A DNA stretch of 64,000 nt from Rheinheimera lutimaris (GTDB lineage: Bacteria > Pseudomonadota > Gammaproteobacteria > Enterobacterales > Alteromonadaceae): contig NZ_JABSOD010000008.1 of the NCBI RefSeq assembly GCF_013283795.1, positions 49,063 to 113,062 on the forward strand, read 5' to 3'. This document shows, piece after piece, positions 33,572 through 42,611 of the stretch. Positions within the stretch are counted from its first letter, which is position 1; each line of letters starts with the position of its first letter. A program made the translations under genes and the position numbers. A model generated the notes under the pieces. That model made no database searches and was not told where the DNA came from. It saw nothing but the letters and a program-made list of their open reading frames with translations.

Positions 33572-33868
33572 ATGAAACATAAACTCAACCTGACGTCGCT
33601 GATGGATAAAGCAGGAATAGAGCCGTTATCAGCAGGCGCTTATCTGGCAAAACATCTGGAGAAGCTCGAATTGTCAGCCAGTAAAGCAGCAGCGAAAATG
33701 GATTGTTCACAATCTACTGTTTCAAGATTAATTAAAGGTGATTCTGATTTAACAGTGGATATGGCTGTTCGTATCAGCAGAACTTTTGACATCCCGGTAG
33801 ATGCGTTATTTAACTATGATGCGCATTATAAAACATGGATTGCTAAGAAACGGTTGCAAGCTGCGTAA
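33572..33868 (+). CDS. HigA/XRE-like helix-turn-helix protein (putative antitoxin)
   Basis: This protein of about 98 residues has an XRE/HigA helix-turn-helix: AGAYLAKHLEKLELSASKAAAKM, then DCSQSTVSRLIKGDSDLTVDMAVRISRTFDIPVDALFNYDAHY. This order, including the closing aromatic segment, is typical of HigA antitoxins, which bind their own promoter. The frame is open from 33536, but the ATG at 33572 has GGAGG at 33562-33566. It probably represses through the palindromes at 33141-33176 and may neutralise the upstream protein. Confidence 0.75.
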   Translation: MKHKLNLTSLMDKAGIEPLSAGAYLAKHLEKLELSASKAAAKMDCSQSTVSRLIKGDSDLTVDMAVRISRTFDIPVDALFNYDAHYKTWIAKKRLQAA

Positions 33869-34032
33869 AAGCAATAGCCAAAGTCAGATTGTGCGGATTA
33901 GCAAAAGATGTCACAGGTAAAGATGATTTTCTGCCCTGCTGTGCGTTTTTGTTTGTTTCTTGCCACCGCACTTGAGCAGCATGCCGGCTTTGCCTACAAT
34001 GATGCACGTTTTATTTATTACAGAGCTAAGCC

Positions 34033-34296
34033 ATGAACGACACAACAAAAAACGACACTGCCGCACGCCCGGCGTTACCGGATCGCCTTTCTGTTAACCC
34101 GCGCAGCCCGCACTATGTGGCAGAAATTTTCGAACACGATATTGGTATTAAACTAAACGGCAAAGAGCGGTTTGATGTGGAAGAATATTGCATCAGCGAA
34201 GGTTGGGTGAAAGCGGCCGCGCCTAAAGCGCTGGACCGCCGTGGCCAGCCATTGTTAATGACCGTAAAAGGTACTGTTGAAGCGTTTTACCGTTAA
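34033..34296 (+). CDS. DUF3297 family protein
   Basis: This 87-residue soluble protein matches the conserved DUF3297 family: LPDRLSVNPRSPHY, IGIKLNGKERFDVEEYCISEGWVK and the ending LMTVKGTVEAFY. No function is established for the family; a glutathione-peroxidase label seen for some members is not supported by any motif here. It stands alone between the toxin-antitoxin-like pair and a convergent secreted protein. Confidence 0.85.
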   Translation: MNDTTKNDTAARPALPDRLSVNPRSPHYVAEIFEHDIGIKLNGKERFDVEEYCISEGWVKAAAPKALDRRGQPLLMTVKGTVEAFYR

Positions 34297-34335
34297 AACG
34301 CTTTGATGCAGCCGCCGCGGTAAGCTGACAGCCGC

Positions 34336-34668
34336 TTAGTTCTGCGGCTGCTCTTCTGCCTCAGGCTGCTCTATCTCATCAGCTTGAGCTTTCCCGGCAG
34401 TGGCAACACATTGCCAACCCCAGCCACGCTGTTTTTCGGCAAACTGTGCCGCTTTATCTTCACAGTAACCGGCTTCTGTGCTGGCGCGCCACAATACCCG
34501 GGTTTCACCGTCTTTGGTGTACTGTACTTCGCACGGTAGTTCTGTACCTTGCGGATAAGCGACTTCGATTACCCGTACCGCTTCGCCTGATTGGCAATGT
34601 ATTACCTGGTTGCCCGCTGCCAGCAGCGAAAATGGCAGTACCGTTAGCAACAATGCAGCAAATTTCAT
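34336..34668 (-). CDS. Small secreted protein with four cysteines, function unknown
   Basis: This protein of about 110 residues has a signal peptide (MKFAALLLTVLPFSLLAAG) and a mature part with four cysteines (in VIHCQSGE, ELPCEVQY, AGYCEDKA and WQCVATA) that could make two disulfide bonds in the periplasm. The tail is acidic. I do not recognise a named family. The ATG at 34668 with GGAG upstream is preferred to the frame start at 34716. It follows the carboxypeptidase gene on the same strand, 53 bp from its stop. Confidence 0.7.
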   Translation of the reverse strand: MKFAALLLTVLPFSLLAAGNQVIHCQSGEAVRVIEVAYPQGTELPCEVQYTKDGETRVLWRASTEAGYCEDKAAQFAEKQRGWGWQCVATAGKAQADEIEQPEAEEQPQN

Positions 34669-34721
34669 GTTGTTCTCCAAAGTGTTAGTGTAAAGCTTGC
34701 TCAGTATAGCAAACATTTTTG

Positions 34722-36131
34722 CTACTGCAGCTTACCGCTGCTGAGCGCCAGCAGTTGGCCGTTTAATACCGCTATTTGCACACCTTTGTCGTTCACCAGT
34801 AAAAAGGTGGCGGCGCGGTGTCTGGCCGGTGTTGCTCCGGCTAATCCTTGCGGATTAACCAGCAGCGGCAAATCGCTGTGGTTGGTTAATAAGCTTTTGT
34901 CACCACTGAAGTGGCTGTAGCCTTCGCGCAGCAGTGCCAGGTAGCCGGCGTTATCCAGCGTTAACGGCTTGCTTAGCGGGTAGGCTTTGGGTGCGCGGTA
35001 TTCAAGGCCTGTAGCGTCGAACTGATGGTAACTGCCGTATATAGACAAATCACCGATATCACGGATACGTGCATGGCGGCTGCCGTCGATATCCAGATCC
35101 AGCGCCAGGTCAATCAGTGCATTATGGCCATTTACTTTCAGCGTAATGTTGTCGATAAGCACATCTTTAATACCGCCGTCACGGTTAAAGGGTATGGTCT
35201 GATAGGCGCTGAGTGGCTGCTGCTGATAAGCGCCACTGCCAATACTTTCAATGCTCATCAGCAGTAACTGCGTATTGAGCTGCCGTGCGACCTGGCGGGT
35301 ATCATCAACCGGGTAGCCGCCGGATTCAATCAGCACGGTGCTGATCCCCATACCGGCGAAGGTGTCGCCAAAGGAGCGCCAGGAGAAGGTATCATCGTAT
35401 TTGGCCAGATGGCCCGGCAGTTCGCGGGCCAGCAAATCAGCCATATCACCAATCAACTGCATGGCTTTTTTGCGCGCGGCATCGATATCTTTTGCGTCAT
35501 TAAATGCCGGCGCCAGCAGTGAAATAGTCGCCGGCTTGTTGCTGTCCCCCACCGCGTAGAACCTGTTTTGGTCGTGCAGGTTTAAGCCAAAATCCGGTTT
35601 AAATGCTTTGGCCACCTGCATCAGCACACGGCCTTCCGGCGTCTGCAAGGCTTTGGCGTCGCGGTTAATATCAATACCCATGCTGTTAAAACGTGAGCCG
35701 GCCAAGGCGCCATCGGGGTTTACCATTGGCAGCAGCCGCAGCGTTACCTTGCTTAACCACTGTGCGCGCCAGTTGCTGTTTTGCTCTGCGGCAATAAAGT
35801 TCAGTAAGTCCATCAGCGCAGCGGTTGCGGTAGACTCATCGCCGTGCATCTGCGACCAGGCCAGTATTTTTACCGGTCCGCTACCAATATCAATTTGCCA
35901 TATAGGCGTGCCCTGCGCCGACTCACCGGCTTGCGCAAAGCGGAATAGCGGATTTTGCTGATGCTGTGCCAGCAGCGGTGCAATATCGCTATGCACCAGT
36001 TGTTGTTTATCCAGCCCCGCTTGTTTGAACTCATTGTACTGCTGTGCTGATAAACTGCTGAATGTCATTGCTTGTACCACCGTGGTTAAACTGAATAACG
36101 CGGCCAGAAGCCAGATTACTATGCGCGGCAT
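34722..36131 (-). CDS. Secreted M14-family zinc carboxypeptidase
   Basis: This protein of about 469 residues has a signal peptide (VIWLLAALFSLTTVVQA) and an M14 catalytic domain. The zinc ligands are in SQMHGDESTATAAL (His, Glu) and GLNLHDQ (His), with MVNPDG, GIDINRDA, and the catalytic Glu in TVLIESGGYP. M14 enzymes remove C-terminal residues from peptides; some bacterial ones act on peptidoglycan stem peptides. The C-terminal 150 residues are not recognised. The ATG at 36131, after AGGTG, is chosen over the frame start at 36152. It is divergent from the NhaC-VanX operon. Confidence 0.85.
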   Translation of the reverse strand: MPRIVIWLLAALFSLTTVVQAMTFSSLSAQQYNEFKQAGLDKQQLVHSDIAPLLAQHQQNPLFRFAQAGESAQGTPIWQIDIGSGPVKILAWSQMHGDESTATAALMDLLNFIAAEQNSNWRAQWLSKVTLRLLPMVNPDGALAGSRFNSMGIDINRDAKALQTPEGRVLMQVAKAFKPDFGLNLHDQNRFYAVGDSNKPATISLLAPAFNDAKDIDAARKKAMQLIGDMADLLARELPGHLAKYDDTFSWRSFGDTFAGMGISTVLIESGGYPVDDTRQVARQLNTQLLLMSIESIGSGAYQQQPLSAYQTIPFNRDGGIKDVLIDNITLKVNGHNALIDLALDLDIDGSRHARIRDIGDLSIYGSYHQFDATGLEYRAPKAYPLSKPLTLDNAGYLALLREGYSHFSGDKSLLTNHSDLPLLVNPQGLAGATPARHRAATFLLVNDKGVQIAVLNGQLLALSSGKLQ

Positions 36132-36348
36132 ATTACACCTGTAACGTAACATCTTGTGTGGCTAAGCATGGCGCAGTTTTGTTAACAAAAGCAAGTTATC
36201 TGCCAACGGTCAAACCTATTGCAAGCCACATCCGCCGCAAGCACCGTTTTATCGCAAAAGCCACAGCAAGGCTTGCGGGCCAACCGGACAACCGGTATAA
36301 ATTATTCAGCAGCAACGCAAATCACAATAATAATAACAGGAGGCCATT

Positions 36349-37737
36349 TTGGCTGATTGGTTAACTTTAGTTCCGGCGCTGGTCGCCATTATCGTTGTAC
36401 TGTGGCGTAAAGAAGTGATCCTCGCGCTGTTGCTATCATTGTGCAGTGCCGAATTACTGATTTTTATGCAGGCCGGTGGCGCAGGCCCCGGGTTATTGCT
36501 CGATGGCAGTATTCAGACGCTGGAACGTATTGTCGCGGTAACCAAAGATGGCGATAACGCCCGCATTTTAATGTTCTCTTTGTTGGTCGGTGGCTTGCTG
36601 GCTTATATGCGTGACTCCGGTGGCGTGTCGGCTACAGTGAAAATGCTGGTAGAAAAAGGCATTGCCAAAACGCCGCGTCAGGCCGGCTTACTCACCTTCT
36701 TTATCAGTTCGGTGACCTTTATCGAGTCTAACCTCAGCTCACTTACCGCCGGTATCAGCTCGCGTGGCTTGTTCGACAAGTTTAAGATGAGCCGTGCACG
36801 GCTGGCTTACATTATCGACAGTACCAGTGCGCCGATTTGTATTATTATTCTGCTAAACGGCTGGGGTGCTTATATCCTCGGCCTGCTCAGCACCTATTCG
36901 CTGGGCGATAACGCGGTAAGCGTGTTAATTGGCACTATACCACTGAATTTTTATGCGCTGTTTACCCTGACAGTGGTGCTGTACACCATTATTACCGGCA
37001 AGGTGTATGGCCCGATGCGTAAATCCGAGCAAGAGCTGCACACACTGGCAGCGCATAGCGAAATTGATGTTAAACCCAGCCACCCGTCTTTTATGCTGGT
37101 ACCGCTGCTTACGCTGGTGGCGTCGATGCTGGGCTTTATGCTGATGACCGGTAACGGCCGGCTGGTGTCGGGCTCTGGCTCTCAGTCGGTACTGTACGCC
37201 ACTACGCTGGCCTGTTTGGTGGCTTATTGCATGATGTTGTTCAGCAAACGCTTTAAGCATCAGCAATTGGTGGATATCGGCTTTAAAGGCATGAGCGAGC
37301 TGCTGCCATTGGTTACCATAGTGTTGTTGTCGCTGGCACTGGGCAGCAGTTTAAAACTACTGGGCACCGGTACTTTTATTGCGTCTATTGTTAACGACAG
37401 TCTGCCGCTGGTACTGATCCCATGTCTGCTGTTTCTGGCCGGCGGGTTAATTTCGTTTACCACCGGCACCAGTTGGGGCACCTTTGCCATTTTAATCCCC
37501 ATCGGCATGCCGATGGTAGAGCTGCTCGGCCTGCCGCCATCGCTGGTGCTGGCGGCCATTTTAAGCGGCGGGGTGTTTGGCGATCACTGCTCACCCATCT
37601 CCGACAGCACAGCGGTAAGCTCGGTAGCCTCCGGCTGCGACTTACTCGAACACGTGAAAACCCAGCTGCCGTATGCACTGTTTTGCGGTGTACTGGCATT
37701 GTTAGCCTTCTTACTGGCCGGAGTGGTTATGATATGA
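36349..37737 (+). CDS. NhaC-family Na+/H+ antiporter
   Basis: This 462-residue inner-membrane protein has about 11-12 helices and the NhaC-type segments MFSLLVGGLLAYMRDSGG, TFFISSVTFIESNLSSLTAG and ISFTTGTSWGTFAILIPIGMPM, ending with FGDHCSPISDSTAVSS. Family members exchange Na+ for H+ or co-transport organic acids. The start is a TTG at 36349 with CAGGAGG five bases upstream. The stop overlaps the start of a D-Ala-D-Ala dipeptidase (ATGA), so an amino-acid or dipeptide link is possible. Confidence 0.85.
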   Translation: MADWLTLVPALVAIIVVLWRKEVILALLLSLCSAELLIFMQAGGAGPGLLLDGSIQTLERIVAVTKDGDNARILMFSLLVGGLLAYMRDSGGVSATVKMLVEKGIAKTPRQAGLLTFFISSVTFIESNLSSLTAGISSRGLFDKFKMSRARLAYIIDSTSAPICIIILLNGWGAYILGLLSTYSLGDNAVSVLIGTIPLNFYALFTLTVVLYTIITGKVYGPMRKSEQELHTLAAHSEIDVKPSHPSFMLVPLLTLVASMLGFMLMTGNGRLVSGSGSQSVLYATTLACLVAYCMMLFSKRFKHQQLVDIGFKGMSELLPLVTIVLLSLALGSSLKLLGTGTFIASIVNDSLPLVLIPCLLFLAGGLISFTTGTSWGTFAILIPIGMPMVELLGLPPSLVLAAILSGGVFGDHCSPISDSTAVSSVASGCDLLEHVKTQLPYALFCGVLALLAFLLAGVVMI

Positions 37738-38432
37738 AAACACTCTCGCTCACTGCGTTACTGCTAACCGGCTGCGCCACAATCTTGCCGACACCGGTGA
37801 CACAACCACAATCTGAAGTACCGGCCGACTTTCTTGATATTGCCACCCTGGTGCCGCAGGCACAGGTACGTATGGCCTACCTTGGCAGCAATAACTTTGT
37901 TGGTACTAAGGTAGACGGCTACGAAGCCAATAAATGCTACCTGCAGCAATCGGCCGCGCAGGCACTGGTGCAGGTGCAGCAAGCCGCTGAGGCTAAAGGC
38001 TACACACTGTGGATATTTGACTGCTACCGGCCACAACGGGCGGTAAACCACTTTATGCGCTGGGCCGGTGACTTAAACGATACCGCCACTAAAGCGCGGT
38101 ATTACCCCAATCTGGATAAAGATAAACTGGTGGGTGAATATATTGCTGAAAAATCCGGCCACAGCCGTGGCAGCACCATAGATTTAACCCTGGCAGCGAA
38201 AGATAACAGCGGCAACTGGCGGCCAATTGATATGGGCTCAGCCTTTGATATGTTTGACCCGATATCTAATGTGGGGGCAGCGGGCATCAGCGCTGCGCAG
38301 CAGGCCAACCGGCAATTGCTGGAAGACCTGATGCAGGCGGCGGGATTTAAAGTATATAGCATGGAGTGGTGGCACTTTACCCACCAGCCGCCGGTATACA
38401 CCGACCGCTATTTTGATTTTATTGTGCAATAA
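37734..38432 (+). CDS. VanX/DdpX-type D-alanyl-D-alanine dipeptidase lipoprotein
   Basis: This protein of about 232 residues has a lipobox (LTALLLTGC) and the M15D zinc-dipeptidase motifs: the WIFDCYRPQRAV region, SGHSRGSTIDLTL with the His and Asp zinc ligands, and MEWWHFTH with the catalytic Glu and last zinc His. It cleaves D-Ala-D-Ala in the periplasm, giving free D-alanine. The true start is the ATG at 37734 overlapping the NhaC stop; the frame reads open much further upstream by chance. Nothing indicates a vancomycin-resistance cluster (no vanH, vanA or vanS), so D-Ala-D-Ala use as nutrient is the likely role. Confidence 0.88.
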   Translation: MKTLSLTALLLTGCATILPTPVTQPQSEVPADFLDIATLVPQAQVRMAYLGSNNFVGTKVDGYEANKCYLQQSAAQALVQVQQAAEAKGYTLWIFDCYRPQRAVNHFMRWAGDLNDTATKARYYPNLDKDKLVGEYIAEKSGHSRGSTIDLTLAAKDNSGNWRPIDMGSAFDMFDPISNVGAAGISAAQQANRQLLEDLMQAAGFKVYSMEWWHFTHQPPVYTDRYFDFIVQ

Positions 38433-38449
38433 CCGCCGACAGCGGCTAA

Positions 38450-38477
38450 AGCAAAGCCACCCGCAGGTGGCTTTGCT
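38450..38477. terminator. Strong hairpin between convergent genes
   Basis: A perfect 12-bp stem (38450-38461 and 38466-38477) with a 4-nt loop lies midway between the dipeptidase stop and the RND pump stop. No long T-run follows on either strand, but the position suggests a bidirectional terminator. Confidence 0.65.
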
Positions 38478-38499
38478 ATGTTAGCGGGTCTGGCTGTTA

Positions 38500-41400
38500 T
38501 TACTGGCTGCGAATACGGAACACTATCGCATAAAGCAGCGGTACCGCCACCAGCGTCAGTATGGTGGCAAACGCCAGACCGCCCATAATGGTAACAGCCA
38601 TACTATTAAAGAACGCATCCCACAGCAGTGGCAGCATACCTAAAATAGTGGTCAGTGCCGCCAGAATTACCGGCCGGATCCGGCTCATGCTGGCCTGCAC
38701 TATGGCCTGAATTTTATCCGGCACTTGTTGTATTTGCAGGTCAATTTCATCTACCAGCACGATAGCGTTTTTCATCAACATACCCGACAAGCTTAAAAAG
38801 CCCAGTAACGACGTAAAACCAAATGGCAAGCCAGACAACATTAAGCCAGCCGTAACACCACAAATAGACATCGGTACAATTAACCAGATCACCAACGGTT
38901 GCTTTAACGAGCCAAACAACAAAATACTGATAATTAGCATCACAATAAAGCTGAGCGGTAATTGCCCGGCCAACGAAGCCTGCGCCTCGGCTGAGCTTTC
39001 ATATTCGCCGCCCCAGCTTAGTTTATATCCTGCGGGCAACGGCAATTGCTCTATACTGGCCCGAACTTGCTTTAACGCTTGATCGGCAGTTACGCCTGTT
39101 ACCGGTTCAGCTTCGACCGTAAGGGTCCGCACCCGGTTGCGGCGCTGGATCTTTGCTTCTTCGGTTTGCGTAATCAGGCCATCTATCACCTGGGTGATCG
39201 GGACATAAGTATTGTCTGCGGCGCTCCAGATCATCCGGTCATTTAAACGGTCTACATCAAAACGCTCGCTGGCAGGTGGCCGCACCACTATCGGGATCTG
39301 CCGGTCGTTTTCACGGTACACACCACTTTGCATGCCGCTGCTGGCAAATTGTAACGCTTGCGCCAGATCTGTACGGCTAACCCCGGCAACTCTGGCCCGC
39401 TCTTCGTTGAAATCGGGCGCTATCACCACCTCGCGCTGGCGCCAGTTCTGCCTGACATCTGTAATATTGCTGTTTTCACGCATAATGTTAGCAATTTGCC
39501 GGCCCAACTGCCGCAGTACTGCTTCGTCGGCACCCGACACTCTGGCTTGCAACTTGGCACCAGAGCCCGGACCAAACATCAATTGCTCAGTATAAATTTC
39601 AGCGTCCGGCAGTTGTGCCGGTAAATGTTGTCTTAAGCGTTGCATCAGCAACGGAATATCGTCGCGCTGTTGGGTGCGGATAATCATCTGGCCATAAGCC
39701 GCACTTGGCTGCTCCGGCGCGTAAGTCAGCATAAAACGGCTGGCGCCACCGCCGATAAAACTGCTCACCGACACTACTTCAGGCTGCTGCTGCACAAATT
39801 GTTCAATTTGCGCGATATCACGCGATGTCGCATTAATATCCGAGCCCTGCGGTAAATGATAATTTAAATAGAAAATGGGCGTATTCGAAGCAGGAAAAAA
39901 TACCTGCTTAAGCTGACCAAAACCAATAACACTACTGACAGTAAACGCCACCAACAGACTTAATGTTAGTAGCCGGTGTTTTAACACCAACCGGAGCAAG
40001 TCGGCATAACGCTGATAAAAGCCGGCGGCATAAGGGTCGGTATCAGCGTTTGTCGCGTTAACTTTAAACAAATAATGGCCAAACAGCGGTGTGACCGTAA
40101 TGGCCAATACCCAACTTAACAACAGCGATATGCCGATCACCGCAAACAGCGAGAATAAAAACTCACCGGTGGCATCCGGCGACAAACCTATACCGGCAAA
40201 GGCCATAATACCAATCACGGTAGCACCTAACAGCGGAATTTGTGTCCGCGCCGCAGCCTCACCGGCTGCCTGGCGTGAACGCATTCCACGCTGCATATTG
40301 ATCAACATAGTTTCTGCCACAACAATGGCGTTATCGACCAGCATACCCATGGCAATAATTAGCGCACCAAGTGAAATCCGCTCCATTTCAATTTGCCACA
40401 GCCGCATAAAGAACACAGTACCCAGTACTGTGAGTAATAAGGTAACACCAACGACAATACCAACCCGCCAACCCATTGCCACACATAGTACGGCAATCAC
40501 GATAACCACCGATAACAGCAGATTGACAATAAAATCATTAATCGACTGATCAACCACAATATGCTGCTGATACACCGGATGCAGGGTGACACCAAGCGGG
40601 ATCTGCTGCTGCAAACCGGCAAGATGTTTATCTACCGCATTGCCCACGTCAACAATATTGGCATCGCTCTGGCCTGCCACCGCCAGCGTAAATGCCGGTT
40701 CGCCGTTAAAGCGGATCAACATGGATGGCGTTTCTGCTCTTTCACGACTGACAGTAGCAACATCAAAGATACTCAGTTGCTCGGTAGATCCCGGGTTACC
40801 AATACGGACATTTTCAATCGCCTTTACGGAATCGAGGCCGGGCCGGCTCACCAGCCGTATTCTTTTGTCATCAACCTGCAGCGAGCCTGCGGCTGTTACA
40901 GTATTTTCTGATTGCAGAGTGTCAACGATTGACTGCGGCGATAAGCCAAGGCCAAGCATGCGCTGATGCGAAATTTCAACATAGATAGCTTCTTCCGGCT
41001 CACCGGCGGTTTGCACTTTCGCTACGCCAGGTACAGTAAGCATTTCGCGGCGCAAAAACGTCGCTAATTCCAATAGCTCCCGGTCGCTGTATCCCCCGGC
41101 CGTGACGGCATAAAAAATACCGAAAACATCGCCAAAATCATCATTCACCACAGATTGTTGTGCACCTGATGGCAAACTTGTCCGGGCATCGTTAACTTTA
41201 CGGCGCAATTCATCCCAAATTTGCGGCATGGCGCTACCGTCGTATCTGTCTTGTATCTCTACCCGAATTTCCGACATGCCCGGCATCGATTTAGACGTAA
41301 CACGCTTTAACTGCGGTAACTGCTGGATAGCCGACTCCAGCTTTTCAGTGACTTCAGTTTCCACCTCAGCAGCAGTCGCGCCGGGGTAAGCTGTCATAAC

Positions 41401-41538
41401 GATGGCTTCTTTTAACGTAAAGGATGGGTCTTCCAAACGGCCAATAGTGATTAACGCCCATAAACCACCAAGCAAACACAACATGATCAGCAGCCAGGTA
41501 TTTACCTGTTTATCAATCGCATAACTGGCAATTCGCAT
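38500..41538 (-). CDS. RND efflux transporter, inner-membrane pump
   Basis: This 1012-residue protein is an AcrB-type HAE RND permease with twelve membrane segments and two large periplasmic loops. Recognisable parts are the N-terminal TWLLIMLCLLGG, MTAYPGATAAEVETEVTEKLE, the proton-relay Asp in GMLVDNAIVVAETM, and GMLMKNAIVLVDEIDLQIQ near the C-terminus. It expels drugs, dyes or other toxic compounds with proton uptake. It follows the membrane fusion protein gene by 14 bp in a TetR-controlled operon. No outer-membrane channel gene is present, so a TolC encoded elsewhere is presumably used. Confidence 0.93.
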   Translation of the reverse strand: MRIASYAIDKQVNTWLLIMLCLLGGLWALITIGRLEDPSFTLKEAIVMTAYPGATAAEVETEVTEKLESAIQQLPQLKRVTSKSMPGMSEIRVEIQDRYDGSAMPQIWDELRRKVNDARTSLPSGAQQSVVNDDFGDVFGIFYAVTAGGYSDRELLELATFLRREMLTVPGVAKVQTAGEPEEAIYVEISHQRMLGLGLSPQSIVDTLQSENTVTAAGSLQVDDKRIRLVSRPGLDSVKAIENVRIGNPGSTEQLSIFDVATVSRERAETPSMLIRFNGEPAFTLAVAGQSDANIVDVGNAVDKHLAGLQQQIPLGVTLHPVYQQHIVVDQSINDFIVNLLLSVVIVIAVLCVAMGWRVGIVVGVTLLLTVLGTVFFMRLWQIEMERISLGALIIAMGMLVDNAIVVAETMLINMQRGMRSRQAAGEAAARTQIPLLGATVIGIMAFAGIGLSPDATGEFLFSLFAVIGISLLLSWVLAITVTPLFGHYLFKVNATNADTDPYAAGFYQRYADLLRLVLKHRLLTLSLLVAFTVSSVIGFGQLKQVFFPASNTPIFYLNYHLPQGSDINATSRDIAQIEQFVQQQPEVVSVSSFIGGGASRFMLTYAPEQPSAAYGQMIIRTQQRDDIPLLMQRLRQHLPAQLPDAEIYTEQLMFGPGSGAKLQARVSGADEAVLRQLGRQIANIMRENSNITDVRQNWRQREVVIAPDFNEERARVAGVSRTDLAQALQFASSGMQSGVYRENDRQIPIVVRPPASERFDVDRLNDRMIWSAADNTYVPITQVIDGLITQTEEAKIQRRNRVRTLTVEAEPVTGVTADQALKQVRASIEQLPLPAGYKLSWGGEYESSAEAQASLAGQLPLSFIVMLIISILLFGSLKQPLVIWLIVPMSICGVTAGLMLSGLPFGFTSLLGFLSLSGMLMKNAIVLVDEIDLQIQQVPDKIQAIVQASMSRIRPVILAALTTILGMLPLLWDAFFNSMAVTIMGGLAFATILTLVAVPLLYAIVFRIRSQ

Positions 41539-41552
41539 AGCACAGCTCCTGC

Positions 41553-42611
41553 TTAGTAAGCGCTAAAGGGCCGCACCAGCTGGCCATTTTGCAATTGATA
41601 GATACCGGCAGAGACAACCTGCGCGCCCTGATTCAGGCCGCTTAAAATCTCAACCTGTTGCTCGTGCACAGTGCCTACCTGCACCGGTATGCGCTGCACC
41701 CTCTGGCTATCTGTATCGTATTGCCAGACAAAAAACTGCTCAGGTGTAGATGTATCCAGTGCAGAAACCGGCACCGACACCTTGCCCGACGCCTGCTGCT
41801 TTTGTGTGACGACATTGACTGTCATACCGGGTAATAAATTGACATCAGGCATCCGGGGCAAGGCAAAAGACACTTGGTAAGTTTGCGTAAACGGATCTGC
41901 CTCTGTGGCGTGTTCACGATATACCAGCGGATAACGCTCTGTGGCTTTGTCAGATAGCCGCACATACACCTGATAATCGTTGCTGTCGCTCACCAGCCGC
42001 ATAATTTGCTCCGGCACATTAATATGCACCCGCAGCTCACTGATATTCTGCACCCGGAGTACCGGGGTTCCGCCAGCTACTGTGGCATAACGTTCAATCA
42101 ACCGTCGGGTAACCAGCGCATCAAAAGGCGCGTTAAGCCGGGTGTAACCGGCATTACGTTTGGCATTTTCCTGCGCCACTTTGGCTATATCGTAACTGGT
42201 TTGCAGTTGGTCAAAATCAGACGGCGTTAAAATACCCTGTTCACGCAGTGGCAGGCCTCTTGCCAAATCACGTTTGGCTTGCTCTAACTGCACAGTAGTC
42301 TGCTGTAATGCCAGCTGATAGTCGGTCGGGTCCAACGCGACCAATAGCTCTCCGGCAGGCACTATCTGGCCTTGTTGCACGGCTAAGTCGGTTACCCGGC
42401 CACCCACCTGAAAAGCCAGGTCAACGGTACTGACTGCATCAACCCGGCCAACAAAATGCCGGCTGTTTAGCTGCTCATCATCAGTAACAGTGTAAAGCTT
42501 CACCGTAGCAGGCGTTACCGCTTGCGCTTCAGTGGGCGCTTCGGTACAGGACGTTAACGTCAGCAGTATCGCCAAGCTTGGCAGTAAATATCTGACAGGC
42601 GTAAGGTTCAT
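41553..42611 (-). CDS. RND efflux periplasmic adaptor (membrane fusion lipoprotein)
   Basis: This 352-residue protein has a lipobox (LAILLTLTSC) and the membrane-fusion layout: VDLAFQVGGRVTDLAVQQGQIVPAGELLVALDP (first lipoyl half), a helical hairpin, TRLNAPFDALVTRRLIE (second half), a beta-barrel domain, and a C-terminal GAQVVSAGIYQLQNGQLVRP segment. It joins the RND pump to an outer-membrane channel. The start overlaps the TetR stop by 4 bp (ATGA). Confidence 0.92.
   Translation of the reverse strand: MNLTPVRYLLPSLAILLTLTSCTEAPTEAQAVTPATVKLYTVTDDEQLNSRHFVGRVDAVSTVDLAFQVGGRVTDLAVQQGQIVPAGELLVALDPTDYQLALQQTTVQLEQAKRDLARGLPLREQGILTPSDFDQLQTSYDIAKVAQENAKRNAGYTRLNAPFDALVTRRLIERYATVAGGTPVLRVQNISELRVHINVPEQIMRLVSDSNDYQVYVRLSDKATERYPLVYREHATEADPFTQTYQVSFALPRMPDVNLLPGMTVNVVTQKQQASGKVSVPVSALDTSTPEQFFVWQYDTDSQRVQRIPVQVGTVHEQQVEILSGLNQGAQVVSAGIYQLQNGQLVRPFSAY

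Noticed and set aside
36158-36364. 68-codon open frame before the NhaC gene
   Set aside because: It overlaps the well-supported TTG start and ribosome-binding site of NhaC and has no recognisable features.
37422-37733. Upstream extension of the VanX-type frame inside the NhaC gene
   Set aside because: The lipoprotein signal starts exactly at the ATG at 37734; the extension is the out-of-frame reading of NhaC.
37734-38432. Vancomycin-resistance gene
   Set aside because: The protein is a VanX-type dipeptidase, but no vanH, ligase or van regulator is near and the host type is Gram-negative; a nutritional role is more likely.
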